This document shows, piece by piece, positions 50,563 to 59,767 of a stretch of DNA of 64,000 nt; positions within the stretch are counted from its first letter, which is position 1, and each line of letters starts with the position of its first letter. The notes below the pieces were generated by a model. That model saw only the letters and a program-made list of their open reading frames with translations, had not been told where the DNA came from and searched no databases. The position numbers were made by a program, and so were the translations under genes. Source of the DNA: Microbacterium enclense (lineage in GTDB: Bacteria > Actinomycetota > Actinomycetes > Actinomycetales > Microbacteriaceae); the NCBI RefSeq assembly GCF_001456955.1, contig NZ_KQ758467.1, positions 356,672 through 420,671 of the forward strand. The letters run 5' to 3'.

Positions 50563-51099
50563 ATGTCGCGTATTGGACGTCTTCCCATCGACATCCCCGC
50601 CGGTGTCACCGTCTCGGTGAACGGCCGGGAGGTCAACGTCAAGGGCCCGAAGGGCGAGCTCGCGCTCACCATCGCACAGCCCCTCGAGGTGTCGGTCGAG
50701 GAGAACCAGGTTCTCGTCACCCGCCCCGACGACGAGCGCGAGTCGCGGTCGCTCCACGGCCTGACCCGCACGCTCATCAACAACAACATCATCGGTGTCA
50801 CCCAGGGCTACACCAAGGGCCTCGAGGTCGTCGGCACGGGTTACCGCGTCGCGCAGAAGGGCAGCTCGGTCGAGTTCGCCCTCGGCTTCTCGCACCCCGT
50901 CCTGATCGACCCGCCCGCGGGCATCACCCTCACGGTCGAAGGCAACAACAAGCTCACCGTGAGCGGCATCGACAAGCAGGCCGTCGGCGAGGCCGCAGCC
51001 AACATCCGCAAGATCCGCAAGCCGGAGCCCTACAAGGGCAAGGGTGTGCGGTACGCGGGCGAGGTCGTCCGCCGCAAGGCCGGAAAGAGTGGTAAGTGA
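50563..51099 (+). CDS. rplF: Ribosomal protein L6
   Basis: 178 aa. [15 protein letters not shown] start and the C-terminal [15 protein letters not shown] motif. Two-domain 50S protein near the factor-binding site. Six nt after rpsH. Confidence 0.98.
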   Translation: MSRIGRLPIDIPAGVTVSVNGREVNVKGPKGELALTIAQPLEVSVEENQVLVTRPDDERESRSLHGLTRTLINNNIIGVTQGYTKGLEVVGTGYRVAQKGSSVEFALGFSHPVLIDPPAGITLTVEGNNKLTVSGIDKQAVGEAAANIRKIRKPEPYKGKGVRYAGEVVRRKAGKSGK

Positions 51100-51101
51100 C
51101 C

Positions 51102-51461
51102 ATGGCTGTCAAGACAAAGTCCGTCGCTCGTGCTCGTCGCCACGCGCGTCTTCGCAAGAAGGTCGTGGGCACCGAGCTGCGTCCCCGTCTCGTCGTGACG
51201 CGCTCCGCGCGCCACGTGTTCGTCCAGGTCGTGGACGACAGCAAGGGCCACACCGTGGCCTCCGCTTCCACCCTCGAGACCGACCTGCGCGGCTTCGACG
51301 GTGACAAGACCGCCAAGGCCCGCAAGGTCGGCGAGCTCGTCGCCGAGCGTGCCAAGGCCGTGGGCGTCTCCGACGTCGTGTTCGACCGTGGCGGCAACCG
51401 CTACGCCGGCCGCGTCGCCGCGATCGCCGACGGGGCTCGCGAAGGAGGGCTGAACCTGTGA
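51102..51461 (+). CDS. rplR: Ribosomal protein L18
   Basis: 119 aa. [19 protein letters not shown] and [24 protein letters not shown]. 5S rRNA binder. I prefer ATG 51102 (MAVKTKS); a GTG at 51096 overlapping the rplF stop would add two residues. Confidence 0.97.
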   Translation: MAVKTKSVARARRHARLRKKVVGTELRPRLVVTRSARHVFVQVVDDSKGHTVASASTLETDLRGFDGDKTAKARKVGELVAERAKAVGVSDVVFDRGGNRYAGRVAAIADGAREGGLNL

Positions 51462-52138
51462 GTGACAACAAGGAGACCGAAGTGACCGAGCAGACTGCCC
51501 CGGCTGAGGGTGCGGCTGCGGCCACGGCGCCCGCCGAGCGTGAGCGCGAGCCGCGTCGCGGTGGTCGCGAGCGCAACGCCAACCAGCGCGACCGTGGTTC
51601 GCGCGACCGCAACGAGAGCCAGTTCCTCGAGCGCGTCGTCACCATCAACCGCGTGTCGAAGGTCGTCAAGGGTGGTCGTCGCTTCAGCTTCACCGCGCTC
51701 GTCGTCGTCGGTGACGGCAACGGCGTCGTGGGCGTCGGCTACGGCAAGGCCCGCGAAGTGCCCCTCGCCATCTCGAAGGGTGTCGAGGAGGCCAAGCGCA
51801 ACTTCTTCCGCGTCCCCCGTTCGGGCTCGACCATTCCCCACCCCGTCCAGGGTGAGGCGGCCGCTGGTGTGGTGCTCCTGCGCCCCGCCGCTGCCGGTAC
51901 CGGTGTCATCGCCGGTGGTCCCGTCCGCGCCGTCCTCGAGTGCGCCGGCATCCACGACGTGCTCTCGAAGTCGCTCGGTTCGTCGAACACGATCAACATC
52001 GTGCACGCGACCGTCGAGGCGCTGAAGTCGCTCGAGGAGCCCCGCGCCGTGGCCGCCCGCCGTGGCCTGGAGTTCGACCAGGTCGCCCCGGCCCGCCTCG
52101 TGCGCGCCGAGGCCGCCGCTCAGAAGGTAGGTGCCTGA
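51458..52138 (+). CDS. rpsE: Ribosomal protein S5
   Basis: 226 aa; about 45 Ala/Glu/Arg-rich N-terminal residues precede the core ([21 protein letters not shown]). [19 protein letters not shown] and the C-terminal S5 fold are normal. GTG at 51458 overlaps the rplR stop. 30S accuracy and helicase-site protein. Confidence 0.97.
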   Translation: MSDNKETEVTEQTAPAEGAAAATAPAEREREPRRGGRERNANQRDRGSRDRNESQFLERVVTINRVSKVVKGGRRFSFTALVVVGDGNGVVGVGYGKAREVPLAISKGVEEAKRNFFRVPRSGSTIPHPVQGEAAAGVVLLRPAAAGTGVIAGGPVRAVLECAGIHDVLSKSLGSSNTINIVHATVEALKSLEEPRAVAARRGLEFDQVAPARLVRAEAAAQKVGA

Positions 52139-52323
52139 TGGCCGAGCGTCTGAAGGTCACGCAGATCAAGTCCAAGGTGAGCGAGAAGCAGAACCAGCGT
52201 GACACGCTGCGTTCGCTCGGTCTCAAGCGGATCGGCGACTCGGTCGTCCGTCCCGACGACGCGCAGACGCGCGGTTACGTCAAGACCGTCGCCCACCTCG
52301 TCAAGGTTGAGGAGATCGACTAA
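52138..52323 (+). CDS. rpmD: Ribosomal protein L30
   Basis: 61 aa, full size for the family. [20 protein letters not shown] and [14 protein letters not shown] are diagnostic. One-base overlaps with rpsE and rplO. Confidence 0.97.
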   Translation: MAERLKVTQIKSKVSEKQNQRDTLRSLGLKRIGDSVVRPDDAQTRGYVKTVAHLVKVEEID

Positions 52324-52853
52324 TGGCTGCCAAGAAGGACGAGACCGCTACGGTCGACGCCCCGAAGAAGGCATCGGCTGCCAAGGCCGAGAAGAAGGAA
52401 GCCCCCGCGGCGCGTCCCGGCGTGCTCAAGGTCCACCACCTGCGTCCCGTCCCGGGCGCTCGCACCGCGAAGACCCGTGTCGGTCGTGGTGAGGGCTCCA
52501 AGGGTAAGACGGCCGGTCGCGGTACCAAGGGAACCAAGGCCCGTTACCAGGTCAAGGTCGGCTTCGAGGGTGGGCAGATGCCGCTGCACATGCGCACCCC
52601 GAAGCTCCGTGGCTTCAAGAACCCGTTCCGCGTCGAGTACCAGGTCGTGAACCTGGACAAGCTCGGCGAGCTCTACCCGCAGGGTGGCGACGTCACCGTC
52701 GCCGACCTGGTGGCCAAGGGCGCCGTGCGCAAGAACGAGAAGGTCAAGGTGCTGGGCACCGGCGACATCTCGGTCGCGCTGACCGTCTCGGTCGACAAGG
52801 TCTCCGGCTCGGCCGAGCAGAAGATCGTTGCCGCCGGCGGTACCGTCAACTGA
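52323..52853 (+). CDS. rplO: Ribosomal protein L15, with N-terminal extension
   Basis: 176 aa. The first ~33 residues are a Lys/Ala/Glu-rich extension; the core begins at [37 protein letters not shown] and [16 protein letters not shown] are typical. Late 50S assembly protein. Followed by a strong terminator hairpin. Confidence 0.97.
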   Translation: MAAKKDETATVDAPKKASAAKAEKKEAPAARPGVLKVHHLRPVPGARTAKTRVGRGEGSKGKTAGRGTKGTKARYQVKVGFEGGQMPLHMRTPKLRGFKNPFRVEYQVVNLDKLGELYPQGGDVTVADLVAKGAVRKNEKVKVLGTGDISVALTVSVDKVSGSAEQKIVAAGGTVN

Positions 52854-52868
52854 CGACCCGACCCGGAG

Positions 52869-52898
52869 GGGGCCGGCGGCCTTACGGCCGTCGGCCCC
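52869..52898 (+). terminator. Terminator after rplO
   Basis: 13-bp stem with one G-U pair (52869-52881 with 52886-52898), loop TTAC, tail TTCTGCATT. Separates the spc ribosomal genes from secY. Confidence 0.8.
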
Positions 52899-52963
52899 TT
52901 CTGCATTAGGCTCATTCGGAGTGCGCGCCGCCGCGCTCCGAGATCGTTCTGGAGGATTCTCCC

Positions 52964-54286
52964 TTGTTCAGCGCCATCGCGCGGGTTTTCCGCACGCCCG
53001 ACCTGAGGCGGAAGATCGCCTTCACGCTGGGCATCATCGCCATTTACCGGCTGGGTGCCCACGTGCCGACGCCCTTCGTCGACTTCCCGAACGTCCAGCA
53101 GTGTCTGGACCAGTCGGGAGGTACCGAGGGTCTGCTGTCCCTGGTCAACCTGTTCTCGGGCGGCGCGTTGCTGCAGCTGTCGATCTTCGCGCTCGGCGTC
53201 ATGCCGTACATCACCGCGACGATCATCGTCCAGCTGCTGCGCGTGGTCATCCCGCACTTCGAGACGCTGTACAAAGAGGGTCAGGCGGGCCAGGCGAAGC
53301 TCACCCAGTACACCCGCTACCTCACGATCGCCCTCGCTCTGCTGCAGTCCACCACGCTGGTGACCGTCGCGCGTTCCGGGCAGCTCTTCGGCTCCGCAGG
53401 CGTGCCCGAGTGCCAGCAGCTGCTGACGAACGACATCTGGTGGGCGCAGCTGCTCATGATCATCACCATGACCGCCGGTACGGGTCTGGTCATGTGGTTC
53501 GCCGAGCTGGTGACCGAGCGCGGTGTCGGCAACGGCATGTCGATCCTCATCTTCACCTCGATCGCCGCCACCTTCCCCGGTGCCATGCTGTCGATCCTGA
53601 ACGCCCGCGGCGTCGAGGTCTTCCTGCTCGTGCTCGCCGTCAGCATCGTGATCGTGGCCCTCGTGGTGTTCGTCGAGCAGTCGCAACGACGCATCCCCGT
53701 GCAGTACGCCAAGCGCATGGTGGGTCGCCGCACCTACGGCGGGACGAACACCTACATCCCGATCAAGGTCAACATGGCCGGCGTCGTGCCCGTCATCTTC
53801 GCCTCGTCGCTGCTGTACATCCCCGCGCTCATCGCGCAGTTCAACCAGCCCCAGCCGGGGCAGGAGCCGGCGGCCTGGGTCACGTGGATCTCGCAGTACC
53901 TCACGCGCGGCGACCACCCGCTGTACATGCTGATCTACTTCCTCCTCATCATCGGGTTCGCGTACTTCTACGTGGCGATCACGTTCAACCCGGTCGACGT
54001 GGCCGACAACATGAAGAAGTACGGCGGGTTCATCCCCGGCATCCGCGCGGGTCGCCCGACGGCCGAGTACCTCGACTACGTGCTCACGCGCATCACGCTG
54101 CCGGGGTCCATCTACCTCGGTCTTATCGCGCTGCTGCCGCTCGTGGCACTCGCCACGGTCGGCGCGAACCAGAACTTCCCGTTCGGTGGCGCATCCATCC
54201 TGATCATCGTCGGTGTCGGCCTCGAGACCGTGAAGCAGATCGACGCGCAGCTGCAGCAGCGTCACTACGAGGGGCTGCTCCGATGA
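52964..54286 (+). CDS. secY: Preprotein translocase subunit SecY
   Basis: 440 aa, ten membrane helices. RKIAFTLGIIAIYRLGAHVPTP at helix 1, plug and lateral-gate regions, QRRIPVQYAKR in the ribosome/SecA-binding loop, and FNPVDVADNMKKYGGFIPGIR. Forms the protein-conducting channel in the cytoplasmic membrane. TTG start at 52964 preceded by GGAGGA. Its stop overlaps adk (ATGA). Confidence 0.98.
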   Translation: MFSAIARVFRTPDLRRKIAFTLGIIAIYRLGAHVPTPFVDFPNVQQCLDQSGGTEGLLSLVNLFSGGALLQLSIFALGVMPYITATIIVQLLRVVIPHFETLYKEGQAGQAKLTQYTRYLTIALALLQSTTLVTVARSGQLFGSAGVPECQQLLTNDIWWAQLLMIITMTAGTGLVMWFAELVTERGVGNGMSILIFTSIAATFPGAMLSILNARGVEVFLLVLAVSIVIVALVVFVEQSQRRIPVQYAKRMVGRRTYGGTNTYIPIKVNMAGVVPVIFASSLLYIPALIAQFNQPQPGQEPAAWVTWISQYLTRGDHPLYMLIYFLLIIGFAYFYVAITFNPVDVADNMKKYGGFIPGIRAGRPTAEYLDYVLTRITLPGSIYLGLIALLPLVALATVGANQNFPFGGASILIIVGVGLETVKQIDAQLQQRHYEGLLR

Positions 54287-54879
54287 GTGCACGTCTTCTG
54301 ATCGTCGGCCCGCAGGGCTCCGGCAAGGGAACGCAGGGCGTTCGCGTCGGCGAGGCGCTGGGCATCCCGGTCGTCTCGACCGGCGACGTGTTCCGCGCGA
54401 ACGTCAAGGACGGCACCGAACTGGGCCAGCAGGTCAAGGCCATCATCGACGGGGGCGATCTCGTCCCCGACGAGCTCACCAGTGCCGTCGTCCGTGATCG
54501 GCTGTCGCAGGCCGACGCCGCGGAGGGCTTCCTGCTCGACGGCTATCCGCGCAACCTGGCCCAGGTCATGCACCTCGACGAGTTCCTCGAGGGCCGTGGC
54601 GAGTCGCTCGACGCCGTCATCGCCCTCATCGTTCCGCGTGAAGAATCGCTGTCGCGTTTGACCGCTCGGGCTGCCGAGCAGGGGCGCGCCGACGACACCG
54701 AAGAGGCGATCGCCACGCGGCTCGGCATCTACGAGCGCGAGACGGCGCCCATCCTCGACGTGTACGGTACGCGCGGTGTGGTCGACGAGATCGACGGCGT
54801 CGGGACTCTCGACGAGGTGACGGCCCGGATCTTCGCGGCACTCGAAGCGCGCGGCCTCCTCGCGTCGCCGGCTGCGTGA
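54283..54879 (+). CDS. adk: Adenylate kinase (short-LID type)
   Basis: 198 aa. P-loop GPQGSGKGTQ, STGDVFRANV (AMP site), FLLDGYPRN, and a short LID without the zinc cysteines. Interconverts ATP, ADP and AMP. ATG overlaps the secY stop; map begins 1 nt after its stop. Confidence 0.97.
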   Translation: MSARLLIVGPQGSGKGTQGVRVGEALGIPVVSTGDVFRANVKDGTELGQQVKAIIDGGDLVPDELTSAVVRDRLSQADAAEGFLLDGYPRNLAQVMHLDEFLEGRGESLDAVIALIVPREESLSRLTARAAEQGRADDTEEAIATRLGIYERETAPILDVYGTRGVVDEIDGVGTLDEVTARIFAALEARGLLASPAA

Positions 54880-54880
54880 C

Positions 54881-55720
54881 GTGGGCCTGCGTTCTTCCGT
54901 CTACAAGAAGCCCGCGCAGCTGCGGTCGATGATCGAGCCCGGTCTCATCACGGCTGACGCGTTGGCCGCGGTCCGTGCCCTCGTCGCGCCCGGTGTGACG
55001 ACCCTCGAGCTCGACGCGGCGGCAACCGCCCTCATCACCTCGCGCGGAGCCGTGTCGAACTTCCAGATGGTGCGGGGCTACCGTCACACCATCTGCGCCT
55101 CCGTCAACGAGCAGGTGGTGCACGGCATCCCGAACGATCGGCCTCTCGTGGCCGGCGACATCCTGTCGATCGATGCGGGAGCGGAGCTGCGCGGCTGGAA
55201 CGGCGACTCGGCCTTCACCGTGATCGTGCCGGGGGAGGCCCCGGAAGAGCTGGTGGCGCCCCGCCGTCGCCTCTCGGAGGTGACCGAGGGGTCGCTCTGG
55301 GCGGGTATCGCGGCGCTGAGCCGCGCGTCGCACCTCGGGGAGGTGGGGGCCGCGATCGAGCAGTACATCGAGGCGAACGCGCCCGACGGCGGGTACGGCA
55401 TCCTGCGCGACTACGTCGGACACGGAATCGGCCGCAAGATGCACGAGTCGCCGAGCATCTTCAACTACGCCGTCCCCGAGCGCGGCGCCGAGGTGCGCCC
55501 GGGTCTCGCGGTCGCGATCGAGCCCATGGTGGTGATCGGCGACCAGGAGACCTTCGTCGAGGACGACGGCTGGACCGTTTCGACGGTCGACGGCACGGCC
55601 GGCTCCCATTGGGAACATAGCGTCGCCGTGCATGATGGGGGCATCTGGGTGCTGACCGCTCACGACGGCGGCGCCGAGAAACTGGCGCCGTTCGGCGTGG
55701 TGCCGAAGGAGATCGACTGA
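54881..55720 (+). CDS. map: Methionine aminopeptidase, type I
   Basis: 279 aa. All five metal ligands are visible in order: Asp in LSIDAGAE, Asp in WNGDSAF, His in GHGIGRKMHE, Glu in AIEPMV, Glu in HWEHSVAV. Removes the initiator Met from new proteins. No N-terminal SH3-binding or zinc-finger extension. GTG start at 54881. Confidence 0.96.
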   Translation: MGLRSSVYKKPAQLRSMIEPGLITADALAAVRALVAPGVTTLELDAAATALITSRGAVSNFQMVRGYRHTICASVNEQVVHGIPNDRPLVAGDILSIDAGAELRGWNGDSAFTVIVPGEAPEELVAPRRRLSEVTEGSLWAGIAALSRASHLGEVGAAIEQYIEANAPDGGYGILRDYVGHGIGRKMHESPSIFNYAVPERGAEVRPGLAVAIEPMVVIGDQETFVEDDGWTVSTVDGTAGSHWEHSVAVHDGGIWVLTAHDGGAEKLAPFGVVPKEID

Positions 55721-56424
55721 TGATGATGGCTGCTGTGCGGAAGTCCACGAACTGGTTCGCGATCGGGGTGACGGCGGCGGCGCTGGTCATCGTGCTGATC
55801 GTCGGTGGCGTGGTGTGGTTCGCGAACAGTCAGGCGACCTCACCCGGTACGCTTCCGGAATCCTCCGCGGTGAACACCGAGAACGGTGCCATCGCGATCG
55901 GCTCGGGAGCGAAGAGCGTCGACACCTACGTCGATTTCATGTGCCCCGTGTGCAACTCGTTCGAGCAGGCGTACGGCCCCACGCTGCAGCAACTGGCGGA
56001 CGACGGCACGATCACGCTGAACATCCACCCGATCGCCATCCTCGACCGACTGTCGCAGGGCACGCAGTACTCCACACGCGCAGCCAACGCCGCGTACTGC
56101 GTCGCCGTCGACGACCCGGCCAACGTGTCCGCCTACGTGAAGGCGTTGTACGCGCAGCAGCCGAAAGAGAACACGGCGGGTCTCGACGACGCCACCCTCG
56201 CCTCGATCGCCACGTCGGCCGGAGCCTCCGATTCCGTCGCATCGTGCATCAGCGATGGCACCTACACGCGCTTCGTCACGGCGATGACGGCCAAGACGCC
56301 GCTGCAGGCGAACGCCACGAGCATCGCCACGCCGACGATCGCCGTGAACGGCGTCACGCTGAACAACCAGTCCGACCTGACGGGCGACCCTCAGAAGGAC
56401 ATCGTCGACCGCCTCGACGGCTGA
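55720..56424 (+). CDS. Membrane-anchored DsbA-like thioredoxin-fold protein
   Basis: 234 aa. One N-terminal membrane helix (about 12-35), then a DsbA/thioredoxin-type domain with the active-site CPVC (Cys75 and Cys78) and a cis-Pro loop near SIATPTIAVNG. Extra cysteines near YCVAV and SCISDG are helical-domain residues. Likely a disulfide oxidase or reductase outside the membrane. The ATG shares a base with the map stop; three consecutive ATG codons make the exact start uncertain by up to two residues. Its place between map and infA is unusual outside this lineage. Confidence 0.9.
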   Translation: MMMAAVRKSTNWFAIGVTAAALVIVLIVGGVVWFANSQATSPGTLPESSAVNTENGAIAIGSGAKSVDTYVDFMCPVCNSFEQAYGPTLQQLADDGTITLNIHPIAILDRLSQGTQYSTRAANAAYCVAVDDPANVSAYVKALYAQQPKENTAGLDDATLASIATSAGASDSVASCISDGTYTRFVTAMTAKTPLQANATSIATPTIAVNGVTLNNQSDLTGDPQKDIVDRLDG

Positions 56425-56439
56425 CGCTCTCCCGGCGAG

Positions 56440-56468
56440 TTGCCGGGTCGGGCATTACCACGTATGCT
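56440..56468 (+). promoter_or_regulatory. infA operon promoter
   Basis: TTGCCG, 17-nt spacer, TATGCT at 56463-56468, about 96 nt before infA. Nearly the same -35/-10 pair as at the str operon. Confidence 0.65.
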
Positions 56469-56564
56469 TGATCTTTGGTGCGTTGCGCCTTCATTGGCGT
56501 GTCGAGGCACCGAATCCCCATCCACCGCAGACCGGCCGGTCTGCAACTGAGCGTGAGCGAGTTT

Positions 56565-56786
56565 ATGGCGAAGAAAGACGGTGTCATCGAGATCGAGGGC
56601 ACGGTGTCCGAAGCACTGCCCAACGCGATGTTCCGTGTCGAGCTGACGAACGGGCACAAGGTGCTCGCGACCATCTCGGGCAAGATGCGACAGAACTACA
56701 TCCGCATCATCCCCGAGGACCGCGTCGTCGTCGAGCTGAGCCCGTACGACCTCACGCGCGGTCGCATCGTCTACCGCTACCGCTGA
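56565..56786 (+). CDS. infA: Translation initiation factor IF-1
   Basis: 73 aa, single OB fold: [28 protein letters not shown] and [17 protein letters not shown]. Binds the 30S A-site during initiation. First gene of the infA-rpmJ-rpsM-rpsK group. Confidence 0.98.
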   Translation: MAKKDGVIEIEGTVSEALPNAMFRVELTNGHKVLATISGKMRQNYIRIIPEDRVVVELSPYDLTRGRIVYRYR

Positions 56787-56847
56787 GTCCGGCCGAGAAG
56801 TAACGAACCGCACCTCGCGGCTTCGAAGACAGCGAAACAGGAACATC

Positions 56848-56964
56848 ATGAAGGTCAACCCCTCCGTCAAGCCCATCTGCGACCACTGCAAGGTGATCCG
56901 TCGCCACGGGCGCGTGATGGTGATCTGCAAGAGCAACCCGCGCCACAAGCAGCGCCAGGGCTGA
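56848..56964 (+). CDS. rpmJ: Ribosomal protein L36
   Basis: 38 aa. [15 protein letters not shown] then [14 protein letters not shown]; the zinc-binding Cys/Cys/Cys/His set (C11, C14, C27, H32-type) is intact, so this is the zinc form. ATG at 56848 after ACAGGA. Between infA and rpsM. Confidence 0.96.
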   Translation: MKVNPSVKPICDHCKVIRRHGRVMVICKSNPRHKQRQG

Positions 56965-57003
56965 GCTTCCAGCTCGACACCTTTCTCAACTGAATACACA
57001 CCG

Positions 57004-57074
57004 GCAGGATCAGATCCCGTCCGCGCGAGCGGGCGGGGGACACCTCGGGGCGGAGGCCCGAGCACCGATCCTGC
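57004..57074 (+). promoter_or_regulatory. Structured leader upstream of rpsM
   Basis: GCAGGATC (57004-57011) pairs perfectly with GATCCTGC (57067-57074) and encloses a CTCGGG/CCCGAG hairpin (57044-57049 with 57057-57062). Fills the 143-nt gap between rpmJ and rpsM. Confidence 0.5.
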
Positions 57075-57107
57075 TCCACACCTCCACGACACTCTGAGGA
57101 GAGCCGC

Positions 57108-57482
57108 ATGGCACGTCTCGCCGGCGTCGACATCCCGCGCGACAAGCGCGTGGTGATCGCACTTACCTACATCTACGGCGTGGGTCGCACCCGCTCCGTC
57201 GAGATCCTGACCTCGACGGGCATCAGCCCCGACGTCCGCGTCAAGGACCTCACCGACGACCAGCTGGTCGCCCTGCGCGACCACATCGAAGGCACCTACA
57301 AGGTGGAGGGTGACCTCCGTCGCGAGGTCGCCGCCGACATCCGCCGCAAGGTCGAGATCGGTTCCTACGAGGGCCTGCGCCACCGCCGCGGCCTCCCGGT
57401 GCGCGGTCAGCGCACGAAGACGAACGCGCGCACCCGCAAGGGTCCCAAGCGCACCGTCGCCGGCAAGAAGAAGGCGCGCTAA
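57108..57482 (+). CDS. rpsM: Ribosomal protein S13
   Basis: 124 aa. [24 protein letters not shown] and the C-terminal [22 protein letters not shown]. 30S head protein contacting tRNA and the inter-subunit bridge. GAGGAGAG precedes the ATG. Confidence 0.98.
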   Translation: MARLAGVDIPRDKRVVIALTYIYGVGRTRSVEILTSTGISPDVRVKDLTDDQLVALRDHIEGTYKVEGDLRREVAADIRRKVEIGSYEGLRHRRGLPVRGQRTKTNARTRKGPKRTVAGKKKAR

Positions 57483-57518
57483 GCCGCGGGCTGAGCGTCA
57501 GGATTCAGGAGAACGCAC

Positions 57519-57917
57519 ATGGCACAGGCCAAGTCCGCCGCGCGCAAGCCGCGCCGCAAAGAGAAGAAGAACATCGCCGTGGGTCAGGCCCACATCAAGT
57601 CGACGTTCAACAACACCATCGTTTCGATCACCGACCCCTCGGGTGCCGTCATCAGCTGGGCTTCGTCCGGCGGTGTCGGGTTCAAGGGCTCGCGCAAGTC
57701 GACGCCGTACGCCGCCGGCATGGCGGCCGAGTCGGCCGCTCGCCAGGCGCAGGAGCACGGCGTCAAGAAGGTCGACGTCTTCGTGAAGGGTCCGGGATCG
57801 GGTCGTGAGACCGCGATCCGCTCGCTCACGGCCGCCGGCCTCGAGGTCGGGTCCATCCAGGACGTGACGCCGCAGGCCCACAACGGCTGCCGTCCGCCCA
57901 AGCGTCGCCGCGTCTGA
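57519..57917 (+). CDS. rpsK: Ribosomal protein S11
   Basis: 132 aa. [33 protein letters not shown] and the C-terminal [15 protein letters not shown]. Platform protein of the 30S subunit. Followed directly by a strong hairpin instead of rpsD. Confidence 0.98.
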   Translation: MAQAKSAARKPRRKEKKNIAVGQAHIKSTFNNTIVSITDPSGAVISWASSGGVGFKGSRKSTPYAAGMAAESAARQAQEHGVKKVDVFVKGPGSGRETAIRSLTAAGLEVGSIQDVTPQAHNGCRPPKRRRV

Positions 57918-57924
57918 TGCGATC

Positions 57925-57957
57925 GTTCCCGGGGAGCACTCTCAGCTCCCCGGGAAC
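57925..57957 (+). terminator. Terminator after rpsK
   Basis: Perfect 13-bp stem (57925-57937 with 57945-57957), 7-nt loop ACTCTCA. Separates rpsM-rpsK from rpoA. rpoA must have its own promoter in 57960-58090, where AT-richer sequence (CATATAGCG) lies about 30 nt upstream of the start. Confidence 0.8.
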
Positions 57958-58094
57958 GCCGCGCTCACGCGCGAAGAAGACTTCCGGATACCACGGCCGG
58001 CCCTCACGGTCAGCCGGCGTCCCGCGAGTACAACTCAACACCTCACCCCATTACACGTGTCATATAGCGGGCACGTGATCGAAAGGAACACATA

Positions 58095-59084
58095 GTGCTC
58101 ATCGCACAGCGTCCCACTCTGACCGAGGAGAAGATCGGGGAGTTCCGCAGCCGTTTCGTCATCGAGCCGCTCGAGCCCGGCTTCGGTTACACGATCGGCA
58201 ACGCGCTGCGTCGCAGCCTCCTGTCGTCGATCCCCGGCGCGGCCGTCACGAGCATCCGCATCGACGGCGTCCTGCACGAGTTCAGCACCATCCCGGGCGT
58301 GAAGGAAGACGTCACCGAGATCATCCTGAACATCAAGCAGCTGGTCGTCTCGAGCGAGCGCGACGAGCCCATCACGGCGTACCTGCGCAAGACCGGCGCC
58401 GGTGAGGTCACCGCCGCCGACATCTCCGCTCCCGCCGGCGTCGAGGTGCACAACCCCGAGCTGGTCATCGCCACGCTCAACGACACCGCCAAGTTCGAGC
58501 TCGAGCTGACGATCGAGCGTGGCCGCGGCTACGTCTCGGCGACCCAGAACCGCAACGAGTACGCCGAGGCCGGTCAGATCCCGATCGACTCGATCTACTC
58601 GCCGGTGCTCAAGGTGAGCTACCGCGTCGACGCCACCCGTGCGGGTGAGCGCACCGACTTCGACAAGCTCGTCCTCGACGTCGAGTCCAAGGCATCCATC
58701 GCCCCGCGCGACGCGGTCGCCTCGGCCGGACGCACCCTCACCGAGCTGTTCGGTCTCGCCCGCGAGCTGAACGTCGAGGCCGAGGGCATCGAGATCGGCC
58801 CCGCGCCGGTCGAGACCGTCCTCTCGAACGAGCTGTCGATGCCGATCGAAGACCTCGATCTGTCGGTCCGCTCGTACAACTGCCTCAAGCGCGAGGGCAT
58901 CAACACCGTTTCGGAGCTGGTCGCCCTCTCCGAGACGCAGCTGATGAACATCCGCAACTTCGGTCAGAAGTCGGTCGACGAGGTGCGCGACAAGCTCACC
59001 TCCCTCGGCCTGTCGCTCAAGGACTCGGTGCCCGGCTTCGACGGCGCTCAGTTCTACAGCGGCTACGACGAAGAGACCGTCTGA
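58095..59084 (+). CDS. rpoA: RNA polymerase alpha subunit
   Basis: 329 aa. N-terminal dimerisation domain with [20 protein letters not shown], flexible linker at about 230-245, and C-terminal domain with [18 protein letters not shown] for UP-element and activator contacts. GTG start at 58095 with GAAAGGAA upstream. Followed by rplQ. Confidence 0.98.
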   Translation: MLIAQRPTLTEEKIGEFRSRFVIEPLEPGFGYTIGNALRRSLLSSIPGAAVTSIRIDGVLHEFSTIPGVKEDVTEIILNIKQLVVSSERDEPITAYLRKTGAGEVTAADISAPAGVEVHNPELVIATLNDTAKFELELTIERGRGYVSATQNRNEYAEAGQIPIDSIYSPVLKVSYRVDATRAGERTDFDKLVLDVESKASIAPRDAVASAGRTLTELFGLARELNVEAEGIEIGPAPVETVLSNELSMPIEDLDLSVRSYNCLKREGINTVSELVALSETQLMNIRNFGQKSVDEVRDKLTSLGLSLKDSVPGFDGAQFYSGYDEETV

Positions 59085-59127
59085 CCCCGGTCGGATCCGA
59101 CCGAACCTTCTCCTGGAGTAATACGAC

Positions 59128-59682
59128 ATGCCCAAGCCCACGAAGGGTCCCCGCCTCGGAGGCGGCCCGGCCCACGAGCGTCTGCTTCTCGCCAACCTCG
59201 CGGCAGCGCTGTACACGCACAAGTCCATCAAGACGACCGAGACCAAGGCCAAGCGCCTGCGTCCGCTCGCCGAGCGCCTCATCACCTTCGCCAAGCGCGG
59301 CGACCTGCACGCGCGTCGTCGCGTGCTGAGCGTGATCGGTGACAAGGACGTCGTGCACACGCTGTTCACCGAGATCGCGCCCCTGGTGGCCGAGCGTGAC
59401 GGCGGCTACACCCGCATCACCAAGGTCGGCAACCGCAAGGGCGACAACGCGCCCATGGCCGTGATCGAGCTCGTGCTCGAGCCCGTCGCCAAGAAGGCGT
59501 CGAACAAGGCCGCGGCGCCCGCCGCTCCCGCTCCGGTCGCCGAGGAGCCCGTCGCCGACGAGGCCCCCGCCGCGGAAGACACCACCGACGAGGCCGCCGA
59601 CGCCGGCGCCGAGTCGCCCGAGGAGGGCGCGGCCGCTGAGGCCGCCGCCGCGGACGCCGTCGAAGGCGACGCCAAGGCCTGA
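59128..59682 (+). CDS. rplQ: Ribosomal protein L17, with long acidic C-terminal tail
   Basis: 184 aa; the family core ([24 protein letters not shown] to the AVIELVLEP strand) ends at about 118. The remaining ~65 residues are Ala/Glu/Pro-rich, acidic and probably disordered. 50S tunnel-exit protein. RBS TGGAG upstream. A strong terminator follows. Confidence 0.97.
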   Translation: MPKPTKGPRLGGGPAHERLLLANLAAALYTHKSIKTTETKAKRLRPLAERLITFAKRGDLHARRRVLSVIGDKDVVHTLFTEIAPLVAERDGGYTRITKVGNRKGDNAPMAVIELVLEPVAKKASNKAAAPAAPAPVAEEPVADEAPAAEDTTDEAADAGAESPEEGAAAEAAAADAVEGDAKA

Positions 59683-59699
59683 GTCCTTCTCATCGCGCA

Positions 59700-59731
59700 C
59701 GATGCCCCCACCCGTCAGGGTGGGGGCATCG
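59700..59731 (+). terminator. Terminator after rplQ
   Basis: Perfect 14-bp stem (59700-59713 with 59718-59731), loop GTCA, tail TCGTTCCG. Confidence 0.88.
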
Positions 59732-59755
59732 TCGTTCCGAGGGCGGGTGCGCTCG

Positions 59756-59761
59756 TAGGCT
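59756..59761 (+). promoter_or_regulatory. Putative -10 box, leaderless start of truA
   Basis: TAGGCT ends exactly 6 nt before the GTG at 59768. The intervening GGAGGC could instead act as a ribosome-binding site, though it abuts the start. Confidence 0.45.
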
Positions 59762-59767
59762 GGAGGC

